From assembly GCF_002019605.1 (NCBI RefSeq), contig NZ_KV917368.1, forward strand, positions 4,354,519 through 4,418,518: a stretch of 64,000 bases of DNA. Reading direction: 5' to 3'. The stretch's first letter is position 1, and the number at the start of each line of letters is the position of its first letter. Position numbers and translations under genes: made by a program. Under the pieces are notes generated by a model. It saw only the letters and a list, made by a program, of their open reading frames with translations. It did no database searches and had not been told where the DNA came from. Source of the DNA: Alkalihalobacterium alkalinitrilicum (GTDB lineage: Bacteria > Bacillota > Bacilli > Bacillales > Bacillaceae_F). Below are positions 25,813 to 33,937 of the stretch, piece after piece.

Positions 25813-25910
25813 TTTATCCCAACGTATGTGTGACCCACATCGTTGTGGGCCTCAACTATCCATCATTGGGGGGAGAGGAAAACCCCTCACTGATGGAAAT
25901 TTCACTTTAT
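25813..25910 (+). repeat. Dispersed structured element, copy C
   Basis: 5' TTATCCC is joined by an internal deletion to GTGTGACCCACATCGTTGTGGG and the 3' hairpin CATTGGGGGGAGAGGAAAAC...CTCACTGATGG. Its last bases (TTCACTTTA) contain the stop codon of the convergent gene at 25907. Confidence 0.75.
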
Positions 25911-26728
25911 TGAACCTTTGAATCTAACAATGGATCTTTACCTTCAAACAAAGGGTATTTATCTGGATGTAATAATGCAGCAATCTTTTGTAAGCCTACT
26001 AATAGACGTGGCGATGGACGACAGAAAAGCGGTTCATCTAATACGTGTAAGTTTCCATTTACTATCGGTGCAAACTCATTCCATCCAGGTCGCTTTTTAA
26101 CAATTTCGGGTTTTACTTTATCCTGTTCCACACCTACCCAAACGAGGCATATATGGTCAGGTTTTCTCTGGATGACATCATCCCAATCGGTTTGGACACT
26201 TGCTTTTTCAATATCAGAAAATACGTTAAATCCACCAGCTAAATCACTTATTTCAGTAAGCCAGTTTGTTTTTCCTGGGGTGAAGACAGGTTTTGGCCAC
26301 CATTCCCAATATAAACGAGGTTTGTCTACAATTTCTTTGCTAATGGCACGATATTCTTCAATTAAGGTTTCGATGCGTTGGACGACTTTTTTAGCGTGAT
26401 CTATTAATCCCGTTAATTCTCCTACTTTTAGAAGGTCTGCACAAATTTCTTTAATCGAATTAGGGTTAAGAACGATGTGGGGAATATTGCGTTCTTTTAA
26501 TCGTTCGATATTTTTTTCCATTCCAGGTACACTCAATGACGCTAAAACAAGGTCAGGTTCAAAAGCGGCTAGCTTATCCATATCGATATTTAAGTCAGGG
26601 CCAAGACGTGGCAAGGATTGAACTGATTCTGGCCAGTCCGAATAATCATCAATAGCAATCAGTTGTTGATCAAGCCCTAGATACCCAAGTAACTCTGTAT
26701 TACTAGGACAAATGGAAATAATTTTCAT
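25907..26728 (-). CDS. BtuF/TroA-fold metal- or cobalamin-binding protein, cytosolic form
   Basis: A 273-residue helical-backbone receptor of the BtuF/FepB type. It has ISICPSNTELLGYLGLDQQLIAIDDYSDWP at the N-terminus, LPRLGPDLNIDMDKLAAFEPDLVLA, and PRLYWEWWPKPVFTPGKTNWLTEISDLAGG. Periplasmic relatives carry a signal peptide; this one has none, and the start after GAGGAGG (ATG 26728, third of three ATG in a row) begins directly with strand 1. Stand-alone cytosolic members occur in Bacilli, often called cobalamin-binding protein; the ligand is not shown. No ABC permease or ATPase is adjacent. Confidence 0.75.
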   Translation of the reverse strand: MKIISICPSNTELLGYLGLDQQLIAIDDYSDWPESVQSLPRLGPDLNIDMDKLAAFEPDLVLASLSVPGMEKNIERLKERNIPHIVLNPNSIKEICADLLKVGELTGLIDHAKKVVQRIETLIEEYRAISKEIVDKPRLYWEWWPKPVFTPGKTNWLTEISDLAGGFNVFSDIEKASVQTDWDDVIQRKPDHICLVWVGVEQDKVKPEIVKKRPGWNEFAPIVNGNLHVLDEPLFCRPSPRLLVGLQKIAALLHPDKYPLFEGKDPLLDSKVQ

Positions 26729-26791
26729 CATCATTCCTCCTCGTGATTTTATATCATTATTTATATTTACTCTGTAGGCTGGGAAGGCATA

Positions 26792-26818
26792 AAGAAAAAC
26801 CTTCGGCATGAAGGTTTT
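26792..26818 (-). terminator. Terminator of yuiD
   Basis: On the minus strand AAAACCTTC and GAAGGTTTTT with a 5-base loop, 12 bases after the yuiD stop. Confidence 0.8.
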
Positions 26819-26829
26819 CTCTACATTTA

Positions 26830-27303
26830 CTATAACACTGCATGAAGAAAAAGTGTTAAGACAATTCCTAATAATCCACCAAAAAATACTTCTATCGGTT
26901 GATGACCTAAAAGTTCTTTTAATTCTTCTCTTTTTTCTTTTTCTTCCATCTTAGGCCATGATTTCACTTCATGGACAAGCTTATTAAAATCAGCCATGAG
27001 TTGATTGAGGACGGTCGCATGATAGCCTGCGTGTCTTCTAATCCCTGTTGCATCAAACATCACGATAATCCCGAATACAGTCGAGATCGCAAAAAGAGGT
27101 GAGTTAAATCCATATTCAAGGGCAATGGCTGTCGCTAAAGCAGTAACAGCAGCTGAATGAGAACTTGGCATTCCACCTGTACTTGTTAGGAGCCTCCAGT
27201 CAAATTTTCGCGTTGGAATAAAAGCTAGAGGTACTTTGATAAATTGAGCGAAACCGATCGCTATGAGTGCAGCCCATAAAGGGAAGTTTTGAAAAATCTC
27301 CAT
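26830..27303 (-). CDS. yuiD: YuiD, DUF212 membrane protein (acid phosphatase-like)
   Basis: A 157-residue membrane protein of the DUF212 family, related to vanadium haloperoxidase/PAP2-type enzymes. The conserved core is SSTGGMPSSHSAAVTALATAIAL (about residues 41-62) and DATGIRRHAGYHATVLNQL, resembling the phosphatase motifs PSGH and RxxxxxHxxxD. It has about three membrane segments. Function is unproven. The ribosome site is weak (AAAGGA, eleven bases before ATG). Confidence 0.87.
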   Translation of the reverse strand: MEIFQNFPLWAALIAIGFAQFIKVPLAFIPTRKFDWRLLTSTGGMPSSHSAAVTALATAIALEYGFNSPLFAISTVFGIIVMFDATGIRRHAGYHATVLNQLMADFNKLVHEVKSWPKMEEKEKREELKELLGHQPIEVFFGGLLGIVLTLFLHAVL

Positions 27304-27490
27304 TGTTCTATGTTCGTCCTTTCTATAGTAAGAGGTCGTTCAAAAAAATCTGGATTGTTTTGTTTTGCATACGTACAATAAATTCTTTATATTTGCATTA
27401 AGAGTAGACTTAGTTTATGTTTTCAGTGAGCTGACATACTTTCTATTCCTGATTATTTGTCATTTGTAACCTGTAGAGAGGTGAAATATA

Positions 27491-27874
27491 TTGGATGAAC
27501 CGTTGTATCCACTGGAATACTATGAATTCTTTGTGAACTTCAATGAAGGTGACTACTACACATGTCACGACTTATTAGAAGAAATTTGGATGACGGATAA
27601 AAGTAACTATTTTCTTAAAGGGATGTTACAAATGACCGTCGCCATCTATCATTATGAGTATGGAAATGTAAAAGGAGCCAGACTCATGATGTCTGCGGGG
27701 CTCCACTATATACAACCGTATAGACCTTATTACTGGGGTGTCGATCTGGAAGAAATTGATCAATTTATTAAATTGTGCTTGTCCATTATACCACAGGACA
27801 TCGATCGCGTCCCGTTTGAACGAGTAAATGAGTTACCGAAACTTCCTCAACTCGCTCTTTTTTTACAAGAGTGA
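27491..27874 (+). CDS. DUF309 protein
   Basis: A 127-residue helical protein of the DUF309 family. The signature is FNEGDYYTCHDLLEEIWM (about 14-31), with a His and two Glu facing each other, then a second helix GMLQMTVAIYHYEYGNVKGARLMMSAGLHYI. The conserved His/Glu set suggests metal or ligand binding, but no activity is known. It starts with TTG after GAGAGGTGA. Alone between divergent yuiD and pepA. Confidence 0.82.
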   Translation: MDEPLYPLEYYEFFVNFNEGDYYTCHDLLEEIWMTDKSNYFLKGMLQMTVAIYHYEYGNVKGARLMMSAGLHYIQPYRPYYWGVDLEEIDQFIKLCLSIIPQDIDRVPFERVNELPKLPQLALFLQE

Positions 27875-27945
27875 AATTAAATTCGATACTCGAAATAATA
27901 TAGACTAATCGTTATAATAGAAGAAATAGGTGAAGGGGGCAAATA

Positions 27946-29442
27946 ATGTATAACGTAGTAGAATTAAAAAATTGGAAAAATGAAGAAGTAGATGGGATTT
28001 TTATAGCCTTGTTTGAAGATGATAAACATTGGCCAGAGAGTTTAAATGAGGTAGACGCATCCATAGACGGGACGCTTAAACAGATGTTAAAAGAAGCTCG
28101 ATTTCATGGCAAGTTTAAAAGTGTCTTTTCATTTCATACCTTAGGTAAGCTTAAAGCGAAAAAGGTTTATATCGTAGGTGTTGGGAAAAGGTCTGAGATA
28201 GACGATGAGCAAATTCGTAGCGCCTTCGCGACTTTAAGTAAAAAAATTCATGCCGATCAACTACAAAGTGTGGCTGTGATATTAGATTCGTTTGTACATG
28301 AAGAAAACGAGGAGCACTATGGTTACCTGCTTTCTGAAGCCATTGAACTAACAAGTTACAAAGTCGCTCATTATAAAGAAAAAGATAATCAAGTCGAAAA
28401 GTCTTTAGAACGAGTCACCATTTTTACGAATGGCTCAGAGCAACCATTACTAGAAGAGTTACACGCTGGAAAGGTGTATGGAGGTGGAACCAACTTAGCT
28501 AGGGCATTAGTGAATACACCAGGTAACTTACTAACACCGACCGATTTAGCGGAAAGTGCTAAAGAAATTGCCGAACGACATGGTATGGAAATTGATATTT
28601 TAGAGCGTGAAGACATGGAGAAGCTAGGGATGGGTGCTCTCCTTGCTGTCGCTCAAGGCAGTGAACAACCACCGAAGATGATTGTCATGAAATACCAAGG
28701 GAAGAAAGAGTGGAACGATGTTTTAGCATTTGTAGGTAAAGGTCTGACCTTCGATTCGGGAGGTATCAGTATTAAACCAGGTGCCAATATGCATGAAATG
28801 AAGATGGATATGGGCGGGGCAGCTGCAGTTCTTGGAGCGATGGATATTATCGGACAGATGAAACCAGAAACGAACGTTCTTGCTGTTATTCCTTCATCAG
28901 AAAATTTACTCAATGGTTTAGCGATGAAGCCAGGGGACGTCATTACTTCATTAAGTGGGAAAACAATCGAAGTAAGAAACACGGATGCAGAAGGACGTTT
29001 AATTTTGGCTGATGGCGTTACTTATGCGAAACACTTAGGTGCGAGCTATTTAGTGGATGTTGCGACTCTAACAGGAGCTGTGATCATTGCGTTAGGTGAA
29101 TATACGACAGGAGCTGTGACGAACAACGAAGAACTTATGGAAAAGCTACTGTATTCAGCTTACGACTCAGGCGAGTGGGTATGGAGATTACCTAGCTTTG
29201 AACCGTACCGAAAAATGTTGCAAACGAGTGACGTCGCTGATTTGAATAATTCTCCTGGCCGTCCAGGTGGAAGTATTACGGCTGGATTGTTCATTGGTGA
29301 ATTTGCAGGTGATACGCCTTGGGTGCACCTTGATATTGCGGGAACAGCTTGGAGCTCAAAAGGGACAGAAACAGGACCAAAAGGTGGTACAGGAGCGATG
29401 GCTCGTACTTTAGCGACCCTCGCTGAACAATTTGATAAATAG
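27946..29442 (+). CDS. pepA: Leucyl aminopeptidase, family M17 (YuiE)
   Basis: A 498-residue cytosolic aminopeptidase with two metal ions. Metal ligands and catalytic residues lie in GKGLTFDSGGISIKPG (about 264-279), MKMDMGGAA, and NTDAEGRL (345-352, with D347, E349, R351). The N-terminal third is the macro-domain-like part of hexameric M17 enzymes. It matches B. subtilis YuiE in position. GAAGGGGG precedes the ATG. It releases N-terminal amino acids from peptides and helps peptide turnover. A strong terminator follows. Confidence 0.95.
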   Translation: MYNVVELKNWKNEEVDGIFIALFEDDKHWPESLNEVDASIDGTLKQMLKEARFHGKFKSVFSFHTLGKLKAKKVYIVGVGKRSEIDDEQIRSAFATLSKKIHADQLQSVAVILDSFVHEENEEHYGYLLSEAIELTSYKVAHYKEKDNQVEKSLERVTIFTNGSEQPLLEELHAGKVYGGGTNLARALVNTPGNLLTPTDLAESAKEIAERHGMEIDILEREDMEKLGMGALLAVAQGSEQPPKMIVMKYQGKKEWNDVLAFVGKGLTFDSGGISIKPGANMHEMKMDMGGAAAVLGAMDIIGQMKPETNVLAVIPSSENLLNGLAMKPGDVITSLSGKTIEVRNTDAEGRLILADGVTYAKHLGASYLVDVATLTGAVIIALGEYTTGAVTNNEELMEKLLYSAYDSGEWVWRLPSFEPYRKMLQTSDVADLNNSPGRPGGSITAGLFIGEFAGDTPWVHLDIAGTAWSSKGTETGPKGGTGAMARTLATLAEQFDK

Positions 29443-29452
29443 AAGGAAATAT

Positions 29453-29497
29453 GAAGCTAGGCCCCTTTAGTAGATGAAGGGGTCTGGCTTTTTGGAT
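29453..29497 (+). terminator. Terminator of pepA
   Basis: AGCTAGGCCCCTTT pairs with AAGGGGTCTGGCTT, with an 8-base loop, then TTT. The next 220 bases up to the TRAP operon show no convincing gene. Confidence 0.85.
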
Positions 29498-29720
29498 TTT
29501 CGGAATTCAAATGGCGTTTTTGGAGGATTTCGCCACATATGTAAGGAGACTAGAGGATTACTATACATAATATGGGTCAGTGTACTTGAACATAATATAT
29601 GCTTACTCATCAAGGTATCCGCCAATTTTAGCTGGTTGAGTTGGAAAAATAATCCCAGTATCATTATTGTATGTCTTGTTTTCAGACAACTTAGAATACA
29701 TAACGAGGAGGCTTAACTAG

Positions 29721-30242
29721 TTGAATATTATTCAAAAAGTCGACCGTGGAATTATGAAAGTCGAAGAAGTGATCTTAAGTTATTCGGTCATCCTCATTTC
29801 TGTGATGGTTGTCGGTAATGTACTAAGTCGAGCACTCACAGGAAAAAGTTGGGCTTTTGCAGGAGAGATTAGTGAGTTTGCGGTGATCCTTGCGACATTT
29901 ATGGGCATCAGCTATGCAGCTAGAAAAGGTCGACACATTAGTATGTCAGCGTTTTTTGATATCGCACCGCCAAAGATTAGGAAAGCCCTTGCGATATTTA
30001 TTCCAGCAGTGACAGCGATTATTTTATTTGTCCTAGCTTACTACGCGTATGGCTATATGTATTCCGTATTTGAGAGAGGGAGAGTAACGATTGCTTTACA
30101 AATTCCTGTATGGATTTTACTCACCTTTATACCACTCGGGTTAACCTTAGGAGGAATACAATTTTTACGGAATATGTGGATCAACATAAAAGAAAAAGAG
30201 GTGTATTTAGCAACTGAGAAAAAGGATTACTCGGAAAATTGA
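29721..30242 (+). CDS. TRAP transporter small permease (DctQ type)
   Basis: A 173-residue membrane protein with four hydrophobic segments. SWAFAGEISEFAVILATFMGISYAARKGRHISM is the DctQ-family core, with the conserved E and RKGRHI. It forms the membrane complex with DctM and works with the DctP binding protein for Na+-driven uptake of organic acids. It starts with TTG after CGAGGAGG. First gene of a dctQ-dctM-dctP operon; substrate cannot be read from the sequence. Confidence 0.9.
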   Translation: MNIIQKVDRGIMKVEEVILSYSVILISVMVVGNVLSRALTGKSWAFAGEISEFAVILATFMGISYAARKGRHISMSAFFDIAPPKIRKALAIFIPAVTAIILFVLAYYAYGYMYSVFERGRVTIALQIPVWILLTFIPLGLTLGGIQFLRNMWINIKEKEVYLATEKKDYSEN

Positions 30243-30291
30243 GTGTTCAATCCTTTTAATCTATGAAAAAAAAGAATAGAGAGGGACAACT

Positions 30292-31569
30292 ATGGTAGCA
30301 ACTCTAATGACGATAATGGTTATATTTTTAGTGCTAGGTTTTCCGATGTTAATACCTTTAATTGTAGCGCCACTTATCGTTGTCTTATTTTTTCTCCCCA
30401 ACATCGACCCGATATTTCTCATTCAACAAATGATTCAAGGAATTTCTGCTTATGTTCTATTAGCGGTTCCGCTGTTTATCTTTGCAGCAGACATTATGTC
30501 CACGGGAAAAACATCGAAACGGCTACTAGATTTTGTTGGTGCGTTTATTGGACATCTTAAAGGCGGTTATGCGATTACTACCGCTGCAGCATGCACATTA
30601 TTTGGTTCGATTTCTGGTTCCACACAGGCAACAGTTGTGGCAATTGGTAAACCGATGCGCGAACGTTTACGTTCGGTAGGTTATAAAGATTCAAATGCGA
30701 TCGCTCTTATCATAAATTCAAGTGACTTAGCTTTATTAGTGCCACCGAGTATTGCAATGATTATTTATGCACTTTCAGCTTCAAGTGTTTCCGTTAGTGA
30801 ATTATTTATGGCAGGGATTGGACCTGCAATATTAGTTTTCATCATGTTCGCTGTGTACAGCTATATTTATGCAAGAATCAAAAAGATCCCAACGGTCGAG
30901 AAAGTTTCATGGAAACAAAGACTTACGTTTACACGAAAAGCGTTACTCCCATTAGGGTTTCCTGTCATTATCATTGGTGGGATCTACTCGGGAATTTTCA
31001 GTCCAACGGAAGCAGCAGGGATCTCAGTTCTATATGCAATCATTTTAGAAGTACTCATCTTCAGAACAGTAAAAATTACAGATATTCCGAAAATTGCCTT
31101 ATCAACGGGGCTTGTTACATCAGCTGTATTTATTCTTGTTGCTGCGGGTCAAGCATTTTCATATGTCATATCTTATGCACGAATTCCGCAAATGGTAGCC
31201 AACAATGTAATGGGTGGCGATCCCTCAGCACTTACGGTGTTATTTATTGTCGCGATCTTTTTCTTTATTGGCTGTATGTTTGTCGATCCAATCGTCGTTA
31301 TCGTTATATTAACACCGATATTCTTTCCGATTGCGATGCAGGCTGGAGTTGATCCGATCCATCTAGGGGTAGTTATTACGTTCCAAGCGGCTTTAGGTTC
31401 GGCGACACCACCATTTGGGGTTGATATTTTTACCGCTAGTGCAGTTTTTAACAAATCTTATTTAGATGTAATTCGAGGAACACCGCCTTATATTGTTATG
31501 CTCGTGATTGCCTCGATTTTAATTATATTGTTTGAAGAAATTTCTCTTTTCTATCGTTACTTTATGTAA
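30292..31569 (+). CDS. TRAP transporter large permease (DctM type)
   Basis: A 425-residue permease with about twelve membrane segments, the transport subunit of a TRAP system. It shows AACTLFGSISGSTQATVVAIGKPM (family core near 95-118), NSSDLALLVPPSIAMIIYAL, GIYSGIFSPTEAAGISVLYAI and FQAALGSATPPFGVDIFTAS. The order dctQ-dctM-dctP, with spacings of 49 and 35 bases, indicates one operon. GAGAGGGAC precedes the ATG. Confidence 0.93.
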   Translation: MVATLMTIMVIFLVLGFPMLIPLIVAPLIVVLFFLPNIDPIFLIQQMIQGISAYVLLAVPLFIFAADIMSTGKTSKRLLDFVGAFIGHLKGGYAITTAAACTLFGSISGSTQATVVAIGKPMRERLRSVGYKDSNAIALIINSSDLALLVPPSIAMIIYALSASSVSVSELFMAGIGPAILVFIMFAVYSYIYARIKKIPTVEKVSWKQRLTFTRKALLPLGFPVIIIGGIYSGIFSPTEAAGISVLYAIILEVLIFRTVKITDIPKIALSTGLVTSAVFILVAAGQAFSYVISYARIPQMVANNVMGGDPSALTVLFIVAIFFFIGCMFVDPIVVIVILTPIFFPIAMQAGVDPIHLGVVITFQAALGSATPPFGVDIFTASAVFNKSYLDVIRGTPPYIVMLVIASILIILFEEISLFYRYFM

Positions 31570-31604
31570 AAGAGAATTTCATATAAAAAAACAGGGGGTA
31601 TTTG

Positions 31605-32666
31605 ATGTTTTTTAAAGAAAAAAAGTTCATGTTACTTACGTTTACCATCGTGATGAGTGTCATTCTTGCAGCATGTGGAAGTGAGGAAGCAGATGGTGGC
31701 GAGGTAGATGGAGAAGAAACGTACAATTGGATGTTTGCGACGGAAGAAACAGAAGGTCAAGTGCAATTTGAATATGCACAGGAGTTCGCGGATCGTCTTC
31801 ATGAAAAATCAGATGGACGAATTAACATCGATGTATATGAATTTGGTGGACTTGGTAGTGAAGTCGACCAAGTAGAACAACTTCAAAGTGGTATTATCGA
31901 ATTTGCAATCGTATCACCAGGATTTACAGGTACAATGGTTGATGAAGGTCAATTGTTCGCTCTTCAATTCTTATTTTCAGATGATATGGAATTAAACCAA
32001 CACGTTTTAAATACTAGTGAAGCGTTAAACGTTCACCTTGCAAATAAATATGAAGAACATAATATTTTACCACTTGCATTCTGGACGGAAGGGGCGATGC
32101 AGTGGACGGGGAACCGCGAGTTACGTACACCAGAAGATTTCAACGGTTTTAAAATGAGAACACAAGAATCACCGTTAATTATTAAATCATATGAAGCGTA
32201 CGGTGCTGACCCAACAGCGTTAAGTTGGGCTGAATTACACGATGCATTAAATCGTAATATGGTGGATGGTCAAGAAAATCCAATCTTCTTTATTGAGGAT
32301 GCTTCATTCCATGAAGTACAGAGTCATATGACGATTTCAAGACATAATATTTATGTCGCAATGACAACAGTAAATCCTGATTTCTATTATGGTTTACCAG
32401 ATGACATTCGTGCACTGATCGATGAAACGGTTGAAGAGATGCGACCTGTTGGCTTTGAGCTTCAGGAGCGTTTAAATGAAGAATTACTTGATGAAATTGT
32501 TGATAATGAACAATATCCAACAGAAGTAATTGAGCTAACGGAAGCGGAAAGAGATGCATTCAGAGAGCTAGCGATGCCAGTTCACGAATCTTTCCTTAAT
32601 GAAGTTGGAGAAGACGGGAAACTAATTGTAGAAATGCTTCAAGCTGAAATCAAAGCAGCAGAATAA
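31605..32666 (+). CDS. TRAP transporter substrate-binding lipoprotein (DctP type)
   Basis: A 353-residue extracellular receptor. The signal peptide ends in ILAAC (C24), so it is a lipoprotein. The DctP fold follows: FEYAQEFADRLHEKSDGRINIDVYEFGGLG, then NRELRTPEDFNGFKMRTQESPL with the Arg that binds the ligand carboxylate in this family, and NMVDGQENPIFFIEDASFHEVQ. ATG 31605 lies six bases after AGGGGG; an in-frame TTG just before it is less likely. Ligand unknown, probably a carboxylate. A large terminator ends the operon. Confidence 0.93.
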   Translation: MFFKEKKFMLLTFTIVMSVILAACGSEEADGGEVDGEETYNWMFATEETEGQVQFEYAQEFADRLHEKSDGRINIDVYEFGGLGSEVDQVEQLQSGIIEFAIVSPGFTGTMVDEGQLFALQFLFSDDMELNQHVLNTSEALNVHLANKYEEHNILPLAFWTEGAMQWTGNRELRTPEDFNGFKMRTQESPLIIKSYEAYGADPTALSWAELHDALNRNMVDGQENPIFFIEDASFHEVQSHMTISRHNIYVAMTTVNPDFYYGLPDDIRALIDETVEEMRPVGFELQERLNEELLDEIVDNEQYPTEVIELTEAERDAFRELAMPVHESFLNEVGEDGKLIVEMLQAEIKAAE

Positions 32667-32675
32667 ATAATAACG

Positions 32676-32744
32676 AAAAGACTGACTCAAGTTTAGCCAC
32701 TACCGCTGTTATGGAGGCGGATGCTGCGAGTCAGTCTTTTTTTG
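32676..32744 (+). terminator. Terminator of the TRAP operon
   Basis: AAAGACTGACTC pairs with GAGTCAGTCTTT; a second small hairpin lies within; seven T follow. Confidence 0.85.
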
Positions 32745-32768
32745 TTGTAAACAGGGAGCTTGAAGAAA

Positions 32769-33712
32769 TTGAGCATTTATAGTGCCCGCGAGAGAAGAAA
32801 AAATGAGAGAACGGTAACTATAGAGCGTTCATAGTGCCCGCGAGAGAAGAAATGAAGAGAAAACGGTAACTATAGAGCGTTCATGATGCCCGCGAGAGAA
32901 GAAATGATGAGAGAACGGGAACTATGGAGCGTTCATAATGCCCGCGAGAGAAGAAAAAATGAGAGAACGGGAACTATAGAGCGTTCATAATGCCCGCGAG
33001 AGAAGAAAAAATGAGAGAACGGGAACTATGGAGCGTTCATAATGCCCGCGAGAGAAGAAAAAATGAGAGAACGGTAACTATAGAGCGTTCATAATGCCCG
33101 CGAGAGAAGAAAAGATGAGAGAACGGTAACTATAGAGCGTTTATGATGCCCGCGAGAGAAGAAAAAATGAGAGAACGGTAACTATGGAGCGTTTATAATG
33201 CCCACGAGAGAAGAAAAAATGAGAGAACGGTAACTATAGAGCGTTTATAATGCCCGCGAGAGAAGAAAAAATGAGAGAACGGGAACTATGGAGCGTTCAT
33301 AATGCCCGCGAGAGAAGAAAAAATGAGAGAACGGGAACTATGGAGCGTTCATAATGCCCGCGAGAGAAGAAAAAATGAGAGAACGGTAACTATAGAGCGT
33401 TTATGATGCCCGCGAGAGAAGAAAAGAAGAGAGAGCGGTAACTATAGAGCGTTCATAATGCCCGCGAGAGAAGAAAAGATGAGAGAACGGTAACTATAGA
33501 GCGTTCATAATGCCCGCGAGAGAAGAAAAAATGAGAGAACGGGAACTATGGAGCGTTCATAATGCCCGCGAGAGAAGAAAAAATGAGAGAACGGGAACTA
33601 TGGAGCGTTCATAATGCCCGCGAGAGAAGAAATGATGAGAGAACGGTAACTATGGAGCGTTCATGATGCCCGTGGAGAAGGAAATGAGAAGGGAGTGGGA
33701 ACTATGGAGCAC
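32769..33712. repeat. 52-bp tandem repeat array, about 18 units
   Basis: A near-perfect head-to-tail array without spacers. The core of each unit is TGCCCGCGAGAGAAG, followed by an A-rich stretch, GAGAGAACGG, AACTAT and GAGCGTT. The variants GGGAACTATG and GGTAACTATA alternate among units; the last unit is degenerate. The period is not a multiple of three and stops occur, so it is not coding. It lies between the TRAP operon terminator and yuiF. Confidence 0.97.
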
Positions 33713-33851
33713 CCTTAAAACACGCAAGAAGAAAAAAACTAGCATATCACCGTAACCGTATAGAACCACGCCCCCTCTTCAAACTATAATCCGTTCAACT
33801 CCAAAAGTGCGATTTTTATCTAAGGGTATACTATTTTAGAAGAATATTACA

Positions 33852-33880
33852 TTGACTTCATAAAAAGAGAATGATAGCTT
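33852..33880 (+). promoter_or_regulatory. Candidate promoter of yuiF-like gene
   Basis: TTGACT (33852-33857), 17 bases, TAGCTT (33875-33880); the -10 box is poor and overlaps a long palindrome. Confidence 0.35.
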
Positions 33881-33910
33881 TAGTATATTAATTGTTTAAT
33901 ATACTAAAGC
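33877..33910 (+). promoter_or_regulatory. Perfect 15-bp inverted repeat before yuiF
   Basis: GCTTTAGTATATTAA, TTGT, TTAATATACTAAAGC: a perfect 15-bp stem with a 4-base loop. No T run follows, so it is not a usual terminator. It covers the expected start of transcription and ends 27 bases before the gene, so an operator or a 5'-UTR hairpin is likely. Confidence 0.65.
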
Positions 33911-33937
33911 GTTTAGTGTTGTAAGGAGGATTTTATA

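Noticed and set aside
29474-29716. 80-codon plus-strand frame before the TRAP operon
   Set aside because: It starts inside the pepA terminator and has no convincing composition or ribosome site.
30909-31352. 147-codon frame within dctM
   Set aside because: Out-of-frame shadow of the DctM permease gene; Cys- and Ser-rich product of no known type.
32769-33712. CRISPR array
   Set aside because: Units are contiguous with no unique spacers, and no cas genes are present; it is a plain tandem repeat.
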